A stretch of 64,000 nt of DNA from Cepaea nemoralis. Its lineage: Eukaryota; Mollusca; Gastropoda; Stylommatophora; Helicidae. The number at the start of each line of letters is the position of its first letter. Position 1 is the stretch's first letter. The stretch lies in contig JACEFZ010011104.1 of NCBI GenBank assembly GCA_014155875.1, forward strand, positions 152,501-216,500, read 5' to 3'. The position numbers and the translations under genes are program-made. Below, piece after piece: positions 9,631 through 22,594 of the stretch. The notes under the pieces are model-generated. The model was not told the origin of the DNA. It saw only the letters and a list, made by a program, of their open reading frames with translations, and searched no databases.

Positions 9631-12600
9631 TGTGATAGCGCCAAACCGATGCACCTTGGTGTCTACAATAAACCGATGCACCTTAGTTTGGTCTATCAAA
9701 GCCGTATTTGTCCTGGCCACCACCGGAACTCGGCTTAACAAAGGAATCGGAAGTCAGTTTTGTTTTAGCAGTCCTTTGTGCTGATGAGAGATGCGGGCAG
9801 CATGGCCTTCAGTTCAGTGCTGTTCTGTTGTTGTCAGGTGTGAAAACAATTCCCTGAGTTGATCTGTGTCAACTAATGTTGTGACAAAACTGTAAGTTTT
9901 AACTGATTAAGTTTAAAATGTTTAATTTAATAAATATTTGTATAATCGCAGCACACGCCAGTTTACCAACTTGAAAGTGTTTACATGGTGGAACAGGCGT
10001 GGGTGAAAATAATTGCTAGTTAGGTGAGCTTGTAGGAACAAAGAAATATAAATAGATAATATGAATAAGTGCTATTGAAATGAGCTGTTCTACAGAAGGA
10101 TTTAGTATCCCTAAAGCTTTATGAAAATAACATGTAACACATAGAAATGTCAGCAATCAGACACTGGTGATGTGAAATATGTAGAATAGGTCATTGATGG
10201 TGGTTAAGTATCATAGAGACTGATGTCATGTCATGCCAGCCATGCTGGCACAAGATTATTTTGTTGGGAATTACTTTACATGGTTATCCTATGGCATTAA
10301 TGTGTTACTGGCTAAATAGATATGTGGGAGATTCACCAAAATATACAATGTGTGGGGTCATAAATTAGTTTATAGTAAAGACTGAAATAATGCCACATGG
10401 TGCCATGCAGGCCATGTTGGCATGGAAGGGAGTAAGTGCTTGTGAGGTTGCTAGAAATGAAGGTTACTTAACAACAGAGTGGTGAGAATCATATGTGTAT
10501 GTGTATACAGCAGCAAGATATGTTTACAGGATTATTCTGTGATTATGGTGAGCATCACATTGGATGTTGGTCAAGTGTTGGGTATGAACACTCCAAAGCA
10601 ACAATGAGTAGGGGAAAATAACCATAATATATGTATTTATACATGTGTAAAGCAGGGAAGGGTACTTACATGTTATATGTGGCAATGATGGGTTAATGGT
10701 TAATATATGTAGTTAGGCCACATAAATAGTAATTGGGGAGAAATGAATACATTGATGCTATGTACTTTTAGTAGGTACACAGTTAACTAGAATAGCCTGA
10801 ATGAATCACTTCAGTGCCCTTTAATGTTAGAATTATACACAATTTGGCAGTTCAACAATATTCAACATAGTATAGGAATTGGGTGTTCAGCAGTAAGTGA
10901 AGTCTGGCATCACATCTGTTACCAGAATGCAGTAATGTTTGTGTAGGTGTATCAAGTTGTTGATGGGATCAGTGACTGAGATTCTGTCCTAAGTTAAGCA
11001 TGGCGGTTGTCGCACGGTGGAGAGGATGTGATTTAGTACTGCGTACCACCCTTCGCAGAGATATTAATATGTATTTGTCGTGTGACATGAAGCGTAAGAT
11101 GGCAAAATTTATAACCGGTGTATCATAGGAAGAATGGTGGGGAACAGAGCGCACAACTGTACATTTGCTGTCCACTCACAAATAATATTACACTGATTGT
11201 GTTGGGCCTTGAATAACACTTATTGGTCATTAGTGTGTAATAATGACATAATATATATAGTACACTGTTTATTATATTAGTACTAATGTTCTGTATCCTG
11301 CCATGGACATTGTTGTGCTTGGATCCTGTCTCATATGAATGAGGCACTCTGGCCACTATTTGTGTACTTTCACTTGGTAATATTGTGTGTTTATTTTATG
11401 AGCTGTCTTAGGGGCTATCAGAGAGTGCCTCAATTGAGTTCCTGTGTAATACATGTTTATCTTTAACTTTCTGTGAATGTTGTGATTCACCCATGTGCAA
11501 GTGTTGCATTTGCACATTCTACAAATATGGTTATTCCTGTTTCCTTTGTTTTTCATAGTTAAACATGTTTTACCTGTTGGTTATTAATTTATAATATCAT
11601 GCGGTAATGTGTGTGATGTCATATTGTTGTTGATATCCTTTATCAAAACATGGACATTGCAGGAGCAGTGTGTCCTATATCATATGGCATCCCTCATAAG
11701 TTTAGGTATTTAAATGACAGAAGATGGGGGAAAGGTGGTGCATTGGGTATTATGATTGTAGTGATGGCTATGGTAAGAGTGACCATTTGATGATTGTGAT
11801 GGTGATTATGATTGTGGTGATGACTATGTTGAGGCTGATCATGTAGCTGATATCAGCTAAGATGATTGGGACTGTGATTGTGGTGATGGCTATGGTGAGA
11901 GCAATCATTCGATGATTGTGATGTTTTATGTGGCGATATATGTTATATGCCTGAGTTGTTGGCGGTGACTTATGTTATAGCCTGTGTCCTGATTGTTGCT
12001 GGTGTCATGGTATATTGATGTTGTCTAGTTGGTGTACAAAGGTGTGTGTCCTGGTGATGTCATGTTGAATTGCATATCCTATGTCTGCTTGATTGCTGTT
12101 GGTGCATTGGACTGTATTTATGTCCTCTATGTACATGTTCAAATGGTGTTGTCCTGTTAGAGTCGTTGTACACCGGTGTAGCTGAGTTGTGTTCGGTGTT
12201 GATTTTGACAAGTTGATTAGTGTTGCTGTGTAACATTGGCATTTATGGGGGGTATTGTCAGCCTGTGCTGTTGGGGATGAGAAGTTGTGTTGGACCAGAG
12301 ACCTGTAGGTAATGACCTCCCTGAACTGAAGACATTCTGTAAGTGAATGCTGGGCTGTATGGGGAGGTGGAGCAGGCTGAGGTTGTTGCATTAGAAGGTG
12401 TTCCATCCTAGCAATATCAAGTGTAATCTCATGACAGCAGTGGCACAACTGGAAAAGACAATAAAGTGGGTGATCTGATGATGCAGCATTGACTGTTGTA
12501 TTTAACAATTAGAGATGTAGTCTCATGATAGCAGTAGTACAACTAGAGGGAATAGCAAAGTGGATAATTTGATGGAAGACATTTGTTATATGTAGGTTAA

Positions 12601-13382
12601 TTCAAATGTTATATTGCATGTGCTCATTGCTTCATGTGTTTAATATGTTGTCCTTTACCATGATAATCATAGATTGTGTTTTCCATTGTTACAGGAGCGG
12701 CTGACTAGTTAGTGTCAGCAGGCCTGGGTTCTTGGTGGGATAGTAAATTGTGTCACAACTCTTGTTTATGTCGCGTCTTGGGGTTTATGTTGTGTAACCT
12801 ATGTTTTTGTAGTGCCTTATTGTCTGTGCAGTGTTGCTTGTGTCAAAGTTCTTTATAGTGTCAGTCTAACCAGCCATTGTTTGGAACACCTGTGTTGTGG
12901 TACTTGGTGTACCCTGTTGTCTTAAGTGCTGCTGATTGGTTAGGGGTTACCCACTGTGGTGATTTGATATATACAGTTGTCTATTGTATCTGTTATTGAC
13001 ATGCAATGTGCTGTTAGAAGAAATAAATAAAGAGCTTGTTTATTTGTCCTTGATTTGTTTGTTTAGTCTCTCTTAGTTTTTACAACCACTATTTCTACCA
13101 CAGTCTAACACCTTAGTTCATTGCTTGGGCTCTAACATGGTGTTTCCTGTATGAACATCTATAAAATAGTTTCTGCCCCTGTCCGAGATCTCGTATATCT
13201 TCTTATCTAATTACTATTCTCTTTTTTTTTGTCGGTTGAGGCGGTGTGAGGTTCTCTCTCTTTTCACTATTTTTCTTCTTTGGCCGTAACGAAGTCAGAA
13301 CTACTCTTTACCTCTTAGCACCGTAGTGAAGGAAGCACCAGTCTTTATGATTGTCTCCCTTTCTCTTTTACCATCGACTACA
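9631..13382 (+). repeat. 3' LTR, about 3.75 kb
   Basis: Direct repeat of 3170-6909 with the same TG and CA ends and the same AATAAA pair at 13022-13031. The minus-strand frame at 12005-12508 (167 residues) and its broken counterpart in the 5' LTR are not supported as genes: the reading frame differs between LTRs by a small indel. Confidence 0.92.
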
Positions 13383-13386
13383 GCAA
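13383..13386. repeat. Target-site duplication, right copy (gcaa)
   Basis: Matches 3166-3169 and marks where the interrupted LINE resumes. Confidence 0.75.
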
Positions 13387-13617
13387 TATGTGACTGAATG
13401 TAAGTTTTCAAAACACAGGTGGGCGACACCAATATTTGCAGCGGAAGCTGAAGATGCACTACATCGCACGGAGAAAGGAAAGGCATCCGGTCCAGACAAC
13501 ATTACATTAGAGGAAATTGGGGCTGTAGGTGAATTTGAAATAGAAATACTGACAACATTTCTAAATGAGATCTACATTAGTGGGTACATTCCTATGGACC
13601 TATTACAATAAATCTTT
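13383..13617 (+). mobile_element. RTE-like LINE (family A2), right half
   Basis: The plus-strand frame 13351-13611 contains TEKGKASGPDNITLEEIGAV and FLNEIYISGYIP. These match the RT entry region of family A (HMKAGKAPGADNIT and LLNTLYDTGDIP). It is the continuation of the piece ending at 3169. The rest of the RT is missing. Confidence 0.8.
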
Positions 13618-14221
13618 ATCAATCAATCAATCAATCAATCATGTGCCATGCCGGAAAGCGTGGGTGGTCATGACTCACCATTTCACTCGATCACTAGTGA
13701 CGTGGATCAGATCAGTGTTCTTGTCTCGTCCATGCCATGTGGCCAAGCCATCCAGGTATTTTCCTCTTGGTCTTCCTCTTGGTCTGTTCCCCTCGATCTT
13801 TCCAGTTGTCACCAAGTTCTCCAATCCATTTCTTCTCATAACATGTCCAAAAAATGTTGACTGTCTACGTCTAATTTCTCTAATCAGTTTACGATTTTTA
13901 TTTGTCACCTGTAGTACTTGGTCATTGGTTTTTCTGTCTGTCCATGGTATTCTTTGCATTTTCCTCAGAAACCACATTTCTGCAGCCATCAGATGTTTTT
14001 CAGCTTGACTGCTCATTGTCCAAGTTTCACATCCATACAAAAGAACAGGCTCTATGTATCCCCTCAACACTCTTTTTCTCGTTTCAACTGACATCTTTTT
14101 TTTGGTCACAATGTTTTTCATCTTGCTAAAGGCTACTTTCGCTACGGCGATTCTTGTTCTAATCTCTTCAAGGCAAATCCCATCAGATGTTATGACTGCT
14201 CCAAGATAATTGTACCGATTC

Positions 14222-14275
14222 ACTTGTTGAAGAAGCTTTCCATTTACAAGTAAATTGAAAGCTTCTTCAACAAGT
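14222..14275. repeat. Near-perfect 54-bp palindrome
   Basis: Arms of 26 bp (starting acttgttgaagaagc and ending the reverse complement) with a 2-bp centre and one mismatch. The outer arm is LINE family A coding sequence, duplicated in inverted orientation. It can form a cruciform or hairpin. Confidence 0.95.
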
Positions 14276-14486
14276 ACAATTAGAGAAAATAGACGTAGAC
14301 AGTTGTGGGGTTGTGGTTACATTGTGGCACTTCTTTCTTCCTAGTGACGACCATAACCTGAGTCTTTTTATAATTTAATTCTAAACCCAGTTGCTCACTG
14401 TGTACAACAACCTCATCTACTAATTGTTGCGGGTCCTGCGCATTGTCTGCAATTAATACTAAATCATCTGCATATCTAATGTTATT

Positions 14487-14675
14487 CGCATTTTGCCCAT
14501 GCCTTTATAATGCATATCGTTTATATTGTTGTTGTTCTCTGTTAGCCTTGAATGATGTGTGAATGAAATAATGTATGAAAGGGAGTGATAGAAGGGCAGA
14601 ATGTTATACGGGCCTGCGTGCCCAATTCTTAACCCTTTGAAAATAAAGTTTGTTCGTTCGTTCGTTCGTTCGTTC
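14487..14675 (+). mobile_element. 5'-truncated family C LINE tail inserted in family A LINE
   Basis: The last part, GGGCCTGCGTGCCCAATTCT then TTGAAAATAAAGTTTG and (TTCG)n, matches the 3' end of the CR1/L2-like LINE ending at 60003. The flanks join exactly into the family A sequence that encodes NIRYAD, as in the uninterrupted copy near 41715. No target duplication longer than a base or two is evident. Confidence 0.85.
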
Positions 14676-15002
14676 GATGTTTCGTCCTCCAATGCTGATT
14701 CTATTTATATCCTCTAGTTTTCTGAAAATATTTTCACTGTATATGGAAAAAAGATCTGGAGACATCACACATCCCTGCCTAACACTTCTCTTAATTGGCT
14801 CACACTGTCCCACTTCATTATCAATCCTTATTGCAGCTTGTTGTTTCCAATATATGTTTTTTATAAGTCTAATGTCTTTCCCATCAATTTGTAGATCTGA
14901 AGCATATCCACCATGTTGACATGTCTAACTCTATCAAAAGCCTTTGTATAGTCAATAAAGCAAAGATGTAAATCTTTATAGCTCTGCCAAAGAAACCATG
15001 CT

Positions 15003-15238
15003 CTTCAGAATGCGACGAGCATCGCACAGTAAGTCTTATGAAGCATATTACAAAGCTGTTAGTATAATTATGAAAAGAAACAGACACAAGATTAAACTAG
15101 AAATTATTGATGTACAGTGTGGTTTTCAGAAGGGAAAGGGCCCACACAACGAGATATGTACTCTTAGAACATTATTAGAAAGAGAAAGATAAGTACAAAC
15201 AGATCTGTACCTATACTTCAAAGACTACACAAAAGAAT
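15003..15238 (+). mobile_element. RTE-like LINE (family A2) RT fragment
   Basis: The plus-strand translation in broken frames gives VQCGFQKGKGPHNEICTLRT. This matches EEQCGFVEGKGTVNA and VYMLRTVIERA of family A, followed by a degraded LYFKDYTKE (DYTKAFD) site. It lies head-to-head with the preceding minus-strand copy. Confidence 0.7.
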
Positions 15239-15387
15239 GACGAAATAATAATTACTAAAGCAGTCCTGATAACCTCTAGTTTAATTCCGTCGTTAAATGG
15301 AGTCTTGCCAGAAGCAAGTTCATTAATAGTACTTTTCACTTCTGTTATGGTGGAAAGGGTGTCCGGGTGGTCAAGAGTTGGCAGATC

Positions 15388-15395
15388 CTCTATGT
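15388..15395. repeat. hAT MITE target duplication, left (ctctatgt)
   Basis: Pairs with ctctgtgt at 15851-15858, one mismatch, 8 bp as expected for hAT elements. Confidence 0.85.
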
Positions 15396-15850
15396 CAGTG
15401 GTTCTCAACCTTTTTTGGCCCGTGCCCTCTTCACCATATTTTCAGAACGTCATCCCCCCACCCCCTTATCATATTCCCTACCTATAAATTTGGCCCGTGC
15501 CCCCCTTCACCATATTTTCAGAACGTCACCCCCCCCCCCCTTCGTATTTCCTACCTAAAAAGTCCCCCCTCTCGCCCCTACACAGTATACGTAATATTGA
15601 AAGCAAATACTAAAACAAGTCTAGACATCCACATAAAACGTGATTTGTGGGTCTACTTACTTTATAAAATGAATTCTAGAAGAGTGAGACGTACAGAACC
15701 GTAAAGTATGAAGGGAAAAACAAGATCAAGTAATCGGTTCTTTATTAACGCGATCTTGAAATAATCTTCATTTCCCCCCCCCCCCCCCTGGAAAACCCAA
15801 AATTCCCCCCTGGGGGGGGGGGGGGATTCTCCACCGGTTGAGAACCGCTG
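15396..15850. mobile_element. hAT-type MITE, 455 bp
   Basis: Starts CAGTGGTTCTCAACC and ends GGTTGAGAACCGCTG: 15-bp terminal inverted repeats with one mismatch, of the well-known CAGTGGTTCTCAACC (hAT) type. An 8-bp target duplication flanks it. The inside is rich in homopolymers: C runs near 15530 and 15775 and a G run near 15812. It contains no transposase. It inserted in LINE family B. Confidence 0.92.
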
Positions 15851-15910
15851 CTCTGTGTCGTTGAGGGCAGCATCCTCCAATTTGGTTCACTTGACTAAAG
15901 CTCGACTTAA

Positions 15911-17239
<1,329 letters not shown>

Positions 17240-17244
<5 letters not shown>

Positions 17245-17460
17245 TGTCTAACAAGAATGATGAAGACTATTCATTTCATCCAGTGGGATTGAAAGTATGG
17301 AGCAGTGAGTTCTAAGATGGCTGATATGGCCTATTTTGGCTCGAAATGTTCTTTGAAAATGTGGACAAAGAATGCTTGACGTTTCTGGAGGAGGATTTCC
17401 TGCAGCGGATTTTCTGTCCTGCCTTTTCTTCACAGCTCTTGCAGTCCTGGTTGCCTCACA
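17240..17460 (-). mobile_element. LINE 3' end with C-terminal zinc finger
   Basis: On the minus strand the end of a LINE ORF reads CEATRTARAVKKRQDRKSA, then CPHFQRTFRAKIGHISHLRTH and a stop near 17248. The Cx2 spacing is partly lost (C-P-H). The RTFRAKIG.ISHLRTH core is the C2H2-like finger found at the C-terminus of several LINE proteins. It is cut by the (AT)n array on one side. Confidence 0.7.
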
Positions 17461-18422
17461 CGTGACTGCACCCTTGCGTAATGAAACACGCTACGAAATT
17501 CGAATATATATATATATATTCCTCGTGATTCGGAAAGGAACGGCGTGGGGTGGTACGACGCAAGTCCGAGCAGAATAGCGTTGGTATTTCCGTCGTGATT
17601 TCGAGAGGAACGTTCGGTCACATACTCTACACTGACCTATTCTCTATCGATATGGTCTGGAGACACAAATACTAGGGATAGGGTAATAAGGAGGGACACT
17701 CTTCTATACATTGACAGACAAAAGGAATTATAGGATGGGATGCTTGCTGCATTCTCAATTTGAGATAACTGGCCCTGACTGGCCAGTTCAACCGTTCACA
17801 CTTTAACCACTATTAATTCATGGGGTAAGGGAACGGGATTGGACTTACACCATCTACATGGGGTGGAAAAAGCATGTATGGTGAATACTTCTTGCCTTCT
17901 ATGAAAGAGGGGGTTTCTCTATGGTCTGGGACGGAGATCCCATAACAGGAGCTAGTATTGGTTGGATTGATAATTAATTGATTGATTTAGTGATTGATTG
18001 ATTGATTAAGGATGATGATAGTGATGAGGAAGCAGAACTGTCCGGACGGACAATTCCATATGAAAGACAACTCCTACACTTAAGTAAGGTATGGATATTT
18101 TACCGTGTTAGCTGTTAGGTGAAAATAAAGAGGGAGAGTAGGAGGACCCAGGATGAGATGACAGGGGTACTGCTACAACCAGACAGGTACTCACTGAAAC
18201 CATGGTCCCAGACGCGCCTTTCTAAGGGCTGTCTGACAACGGAACTACACTGATGCTTGAACCTTTTCAATAATGGATAGGATCCAGTAACCCGTGATAA
18301 GTGGTAACTCACAGGCTGACTGCATGTGATTATTATGAGTGTCATGTATGTCCGTGGTGGTGCGATTGCTCTCACTTCGTCCCCTCCATGCAGGGTTGCC
18401 TTCAACAGTAGCATTCACGATT
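17461..18422. other. No gene recognised
   Basis: Unique-looking DNA with a short (ATTG)n run near 17985-18010 that may be a LINE tail, but no LINE coding next to it. No splice-supported exon or known motif was found. Confidence 0.4.
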
Positions 18423-18446
18423 TTATATATATATATATATACAATA

Positions 18447-18487
<41 letters not shown>

Positions 18488-18528
18488 TATATATATATAT
18501 ATATATATATATAGATATATATATATAC
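18423..18528. repeat. (AT)n array with AGAT interruptions
   Basis: AT dinucleotide array, low complexity. Confidence 0.95.
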
Positions 18529-20473
18529 TGAAGAGAAAACCTGGTCTTATGTTCTCACTCCAGTGCCACCAGCCATGAGTTTGGTGAAATCCATACACTG
18601 GGAGCAGGCCTGATCAGTCTTATTTCATACAAACAACCCTGGCAGGTAGCTGAATAACTAAGAAATAGTATATTACACCTGTGATGACTTTATAGAAAGT
18701 CCGACGAGAACGTCTGTCACCCTGACAAAGCTATTTCAAGGTAAGACCCGGATGTGGTCTAGGCGACAGTTTGTCTAACACGACTTTGAATTTTGAGATT
18801 CTCAAGATGTCAGTCATGCCATGTAATGCGACCTATTTGGGGTCTTATGTGTCAGCTTAATAGTCACCGATATGTTTGACTTTTGATATCATGGCGATGA
18901 AATTTCTTCAAACTAATCAGACCGGGAATGGGTCGAATGTACTGTGTGACTTTAGATACAGTGGTGATGAGGTTCTGAGATCTTATCAGACCCTAAAAGG
19001 GTCAACAGACTATTGTAATTTCAATATTGATGACTTTAGTGAAGCTTCCACACTCAAACGAGTTAGTACCTAATGAAGAACTTCAAGGGGGACTCCTACT
19101 GTCATAGGGTCGCCCAATCCGACTTGTGCCTGAGACTCTAGTGTGTGTAGTTACCTCTTCGGGTAATATATTTGTAATGGATGGAGTGAATAGAGACATC
19201 CTGTTATTGAACCTCGGGGTGGTTTGTTGTTGTGAATCGTCACCAGGGACTTGGAGGAAATAGGAAGTGCCCACCACTGGCAAGCCAGCTCAGCTTTGAG
19301 GAATCCCTGTGAGTCTGAACGACAGTCCTGACGTAGACACTCAACAGATCTCACGTGATGCGTGATCAATTCATGATCCTTCCTGAATCTCCTCTACACC
19401 AGGAAGGTTAACCCGGTCAACAAATGCCAGCAGAAGTCGGATGTATCGGCCTAACAACGCAAGAACGCAGCTCTGCTGTAAACAGGCTCAACGCAGTCAC
19501 GTCCGAAGAAAAAAATTCGGATGAACGCAGAAGAAGAAGAATCTCCTCTACACTCTGTAGTCTATCTGTATATGGACCTTCTCTCTACCCTAATCTTCAT
19601 TCTTCTTGTTTGAACGATTGTAAATAAATCTTATATTTGTTATCATGTCTTTGCTGAAGTTGGTGGCTGTCGTCTGGACTAGGTTGTCGTCTAGGTTGCA
19701 TGAGTGAGAGACAGGTGGAGTCCAGAGTCTGAGTGGGGTGTGGTAGACGTACTATTCTGGGGTTGTGGTCAGGGCAGTGTGGGAAAGTCAAAGTGTACCT
19801 TTACCTATCAAAGCCCCAGAGGCACAGTGGTGAACTTTAATTATTGGACAGTCGACATCCGTTAACCCTTCATACATGATGTCACATTTATCAAGCAGTA
19901 TTTTGAATGCACTCACATAACATGATTCAATTGTTATTCGCCCATTGCCTGGCTGCCTTCTGCACATCCTTCTTATCTTATTTCAATCCTCTGAAAGTGT
20001 TTACGTTGTTCTTTCCTTGTTTCTAGCTTCTTTCTATCAATCACGGGCTGCAGTGTCTGGCTGTTTGCCGTAAATCAATATCGCTCATTATGATTCACAT
20101 AAACCCCTGCCGCTGATTTATGAAGAATGCTTACGTATACGCTACTGTTAATTTGCTATACACTTTTCTAACGTGTCAATAGTTGCTGCTGAGACTCAAA
20201 TTATGTATCAGGTGCTTTCGTGTTGATCATATTAATCCTGTGGATAAATTTGTATTTAGATGCATCGATTATCTTTGGTCTCAGTCAAACCCTTGCAGTA
20301 ACTAATTAAATATAAATATCACAGGCAGCACTGTGGTAAAATCACCCCGACACAAACTCCATTTGTAAAAGAATCATTGTCTTTGTACATCAAATCAAAC
20401 TGCATTTATCTACTCCAGTGTGAGTGCCAAGCATCTTACATAAGGCATAATGGAAAGGCAATTAGCAAATCGA
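18529..20473. other. No gene recognised
   Basis: About 1.9 kb without a supported gene. A loose direct duplication of about 70 bp occurs at 18880-19020 (gatgaaatttct../gatgaggttctg.. each followed by tcagacc and gggtc). Open frames are under 70 codons with no motif. Confidence 0.4.
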
Positions 20474-20720
20474 GTTAGTTAGTTAGTTAGTTAGTTAGTC
20501 GACAGATCATCCTCGTTGCACATCGAACCATTCAGTCCATAAGTGCTCGGATCCCCTCCTCAGCAAATCCCGCAGCGTGTAGCGGCTAACGACGCCAGTT
20601 CTGTGTTGGTTTATCAATCTTCTTTTCTCTTCCTGCGTAGTGTTCTTGTTTGGCCACCCCTCTTTTAATTTGCTGCTCTCGCAGTCTGAATCGAGTAGCC
20701 CAGTACATACCAGAAAAGAG
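20474..20720 (-). mobile_element. LINE family F 3' end, minus strand
   Basis: The (TTAG)n run at 20474-20499 is the 3' tail. The minus-strand translation gives NQHRTGVVSRYTLRDLLRRG then SEHLWTEWFDVQRG. This parallels the tail coding of the RNase H LINE at 30.5 kb (NQIATGTIGVGTLR.LLRMGTERLW). Only the C-terminal 60 or so residues remain. Confidence 0.55.
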
Positions 20721-21363
20721 AGTTAAACAGTCTTCAGGAATCATTGTGCAGTCGAAAGGATATAAAACACCACCATCGTCGACTTTCCAACAACTAATAA
20801 AATATAGTCATAGCGTTAACTAAGAAACACCGTTTTTTATACTGTATTCGGCGAACAATAAACGAATGCTTAAACATAGTGAGACGTTAGCTATCAGGCG
20901 GTTCAAACCCATTTTGTGCAAACAAAAAGATTTCGTCGGAAATTTGAAATTAACGTTGGAACAACAGATCTTTCACATTCGAATAATGCCGTGACTATGT
21001 GTTTTAATTGTTTCAACTTAAATATTATTCATTTATTCAGTTCATATGCTATATAACCCTGCAGCAGGCTATTCAGGAGATGCTACGAAATATACCGGGT
21101 CATAAATCGTGCAATATATTGATTGTGGCTTCTGTGTTTTTCAAATTTCTCAGTGTGATTATGTGATCCAACTGGTGCCAAATGAACTGCTTATGGGCAT
21201 TTCTATGCGTCATTATACAGCTCAGTTTTTAGAAAAAAAAGTAGCTTGTGATCCATCCGCCGTTTCTAGTCCAATACTCCAGCAGCTTTTGTCAATGTTA
21301 ATTTATGCGACTGATGTTGTATTTTCTTAACTCATATCGTTCCTCACACATGTGAGGACTCTT

Positions 21364-21366
<3 letters not shown>
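20721..21366. other. No gene recognised
   Basis: AT-rich DNA with no identifiable repeat or exon. Confidence 0.4.

Positions 21367-21411
<45 letters not shown>
21367..21411. repeat. (TAA)n microsatellite, left of the hAT element
   Basis: Perfect TAA/ATA triplets. The hAT element inserted in this array, which resumes at 22595. Confidence 0.95.
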
Positions 21412-22594
21412 TAGTGCTGCGGAAGTTAACGATTAATTAATCGATTAATCGTTAATTTTTGTTAAACGATTAATTTTTTTTAATGATTAATCGACAACTT
21501 TTCTCCCATCACTTATAAAAATGAAACGTATGTAGAAAAAATTGTCGGACATTTTAAACAGTGCTGCAAACAACCGAGTTACAAAATTGTACTGAGTCAC
21601 CATTGTGTAAGCTGCAGCAAGATGTACCAACAAGATGAAACTGTTTGTTTATTATGCTACAGAATCTTCTACTGGTCAGAGAAGCATTAACTGTCTACAT
21701 GTCAGATGAAAAGAAGCAATACAAAGGTACAAAGGTCCAAAACTGTCAGGTTCAGATTGGGAGAAGATTTCTAAATATGTTAAAGTTTTGGACTTATTCT
21801 GTCAGACCACGGTCCTGCTTGGCGATCAAGATTATGTTTCATGTAGCTGTGTATTGCCGCTGCTATCATCGTTGACAAAGCATATGACTGTACACGATGA
21901 TGATCCTGGCTATATAGTTAAATTTAAGGCAGCATCTATTAATGATTTCAGTGAACGTGTAGCTAATATGACGAGTATTTAAATATTACAGATTGCAACA
22001 GCACTTGATCCACGCTACAAATACCTGAAGTATGTGTCAAAAGATGCAACATAATGAACTTGGTCACGTATTGAACAACAAATAGCCGTTAATGTTCATG
22101 ATGAGCAGATGGAGACTGCTGCAACGAATGATACTGACATTGACAATAAACTATATGTGAACCAAATGAAGAGAGTATTAAGCTAATTGAGTCTGAAATG
22201 GATAAGAAAGTTGTTGAATCGGTTTACCCTTTACAATGGTGGAAACTTAATGGACATTGATATCCAAAATTGGCATTCCTTGCCAAGACCATTCTGTGCA
22301 TACCGGCTACCTCAGTTCCATGTGAACGATTGTTCAGCTCTGCTGGTTACATTGTTAATAAGACGCGCTCGTCACTTGAAGCAAATACTGTCAACATACT
22401 GGTCTGTTTGCGTAGTTGGTTATTAGATGACATATGAACAAAACAATCCAGTGTTATTTCGATTTTTGACAAATGCGACTATAATGTGAGTTATATGACT
22501 ATAATTGTTTTGCTTTAATCGAAATTAACGATTAACTAATCGTTAATTTTTCAAAATTTAACTATTAAATTTAAATTAATCGGTCGCAGCCCTA
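21412..22594 (+). mobile_element. hAT transposon (ZBED-like), decayed and shortened
   Basis: Ends TAGTGCTGCG.. and ..CGCAGCCCTA are imperfect terminal inverted repeats. Both are followed inward by TTAACGATTA/TTAATCG motifs typical of TAGGGCTGCAACGATTAATCG-type hAT elements. The identical 8-mer ataataat flanks both sides. Inside, broken plus-strand frames encode VLDLFCQTTVLLGD and IATALDPRYKYLKYV, then the C-terminal dimerisation domain with CIPATSVPCERLFSSAG. Several stops and frameshifts are present, and the N-terminal BED zinc finger region is missing. Confidence 0.88.

Larger units (their letters stand above)
3170..13382 (+). mobile_element. LTR retrotransposon with very long LTRs, gag only
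   Basis: Two direct repeats (3170-6909 and 9631-13382) begin TGTGATAGCG and end CGACTACA, the canonical TG..CA. They flank a 2.7-kb internal region that has a primer-binding site, a gag gene with a CCHC knuckle, a short second frame and a purine-rich tract before the 3' LTR. A short target duplication and the interrupted LINE fix both ends. No protease, reverse transcriptase, RNase H or integrase is visible, so it is probably non-autonomous and mobilised in trans. LTR similarity is high, implying fairly recent insertion. Confidence 0.92.
13618..14985 (-). mobile_element. RTE-like LINE family A: RT C-terminal half, minus strand
   Basis: The 3' end is a short (ATTG)n tail (13618-13641 seen on the plus strand as aatc repeats). 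Upward on the minus strand comes the C-terminal region (13675-14223) with ETWTMSSQAEKHLMAAEMWF, QRIPWTDRKTNDQV and FFGHVMRRNGLENL. The RT palm with YADDLVLIADN lies near 14450. Thumb and fingers pieces run up to 14985 (LCFIDYTKAFD-type end). It is interrupted by a family C tail at 14487-14675 and by a rearrangement around 14222-14310. Confidence 0.85.
15243..15910 (-). mobile_element. LINE family B pre-RT fragment, split by a hAT MITE
   Basis: The minus-strand frame reads DLPTLDHPDTLSTITEV and INELASGKTPFNDGIKLEVI. This is the sequence just before RT motif 1 in family B-type LINEs (..SSGKAPGSDGIPAEV..). It is interrupted at 15396-15850 by a MITE. The remaining part on the right encodes EDAALNDT and then becomes unrecognisable. 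Confidence 0.65.

Noticed and set aside
12005..12508. 167-codon minus-strand frame in the 3' LTR
   Set aside because: The 5' LTR copy is split by a small indel, there is no known motif, and it lies antisense in an LTR.
15305..15704. Proline-rich frames near 15.4-15.7 kb
   Set aside because: They read through the hAT MITE and its homopolymers; no gene.
17673..17687. Sequence like the I-SceI homing endonuclease site (tagggata gggtaat)
   Set aside because: It lacks three central bases of the known site and no homing endonuclease or intron is nearby; coincidence.
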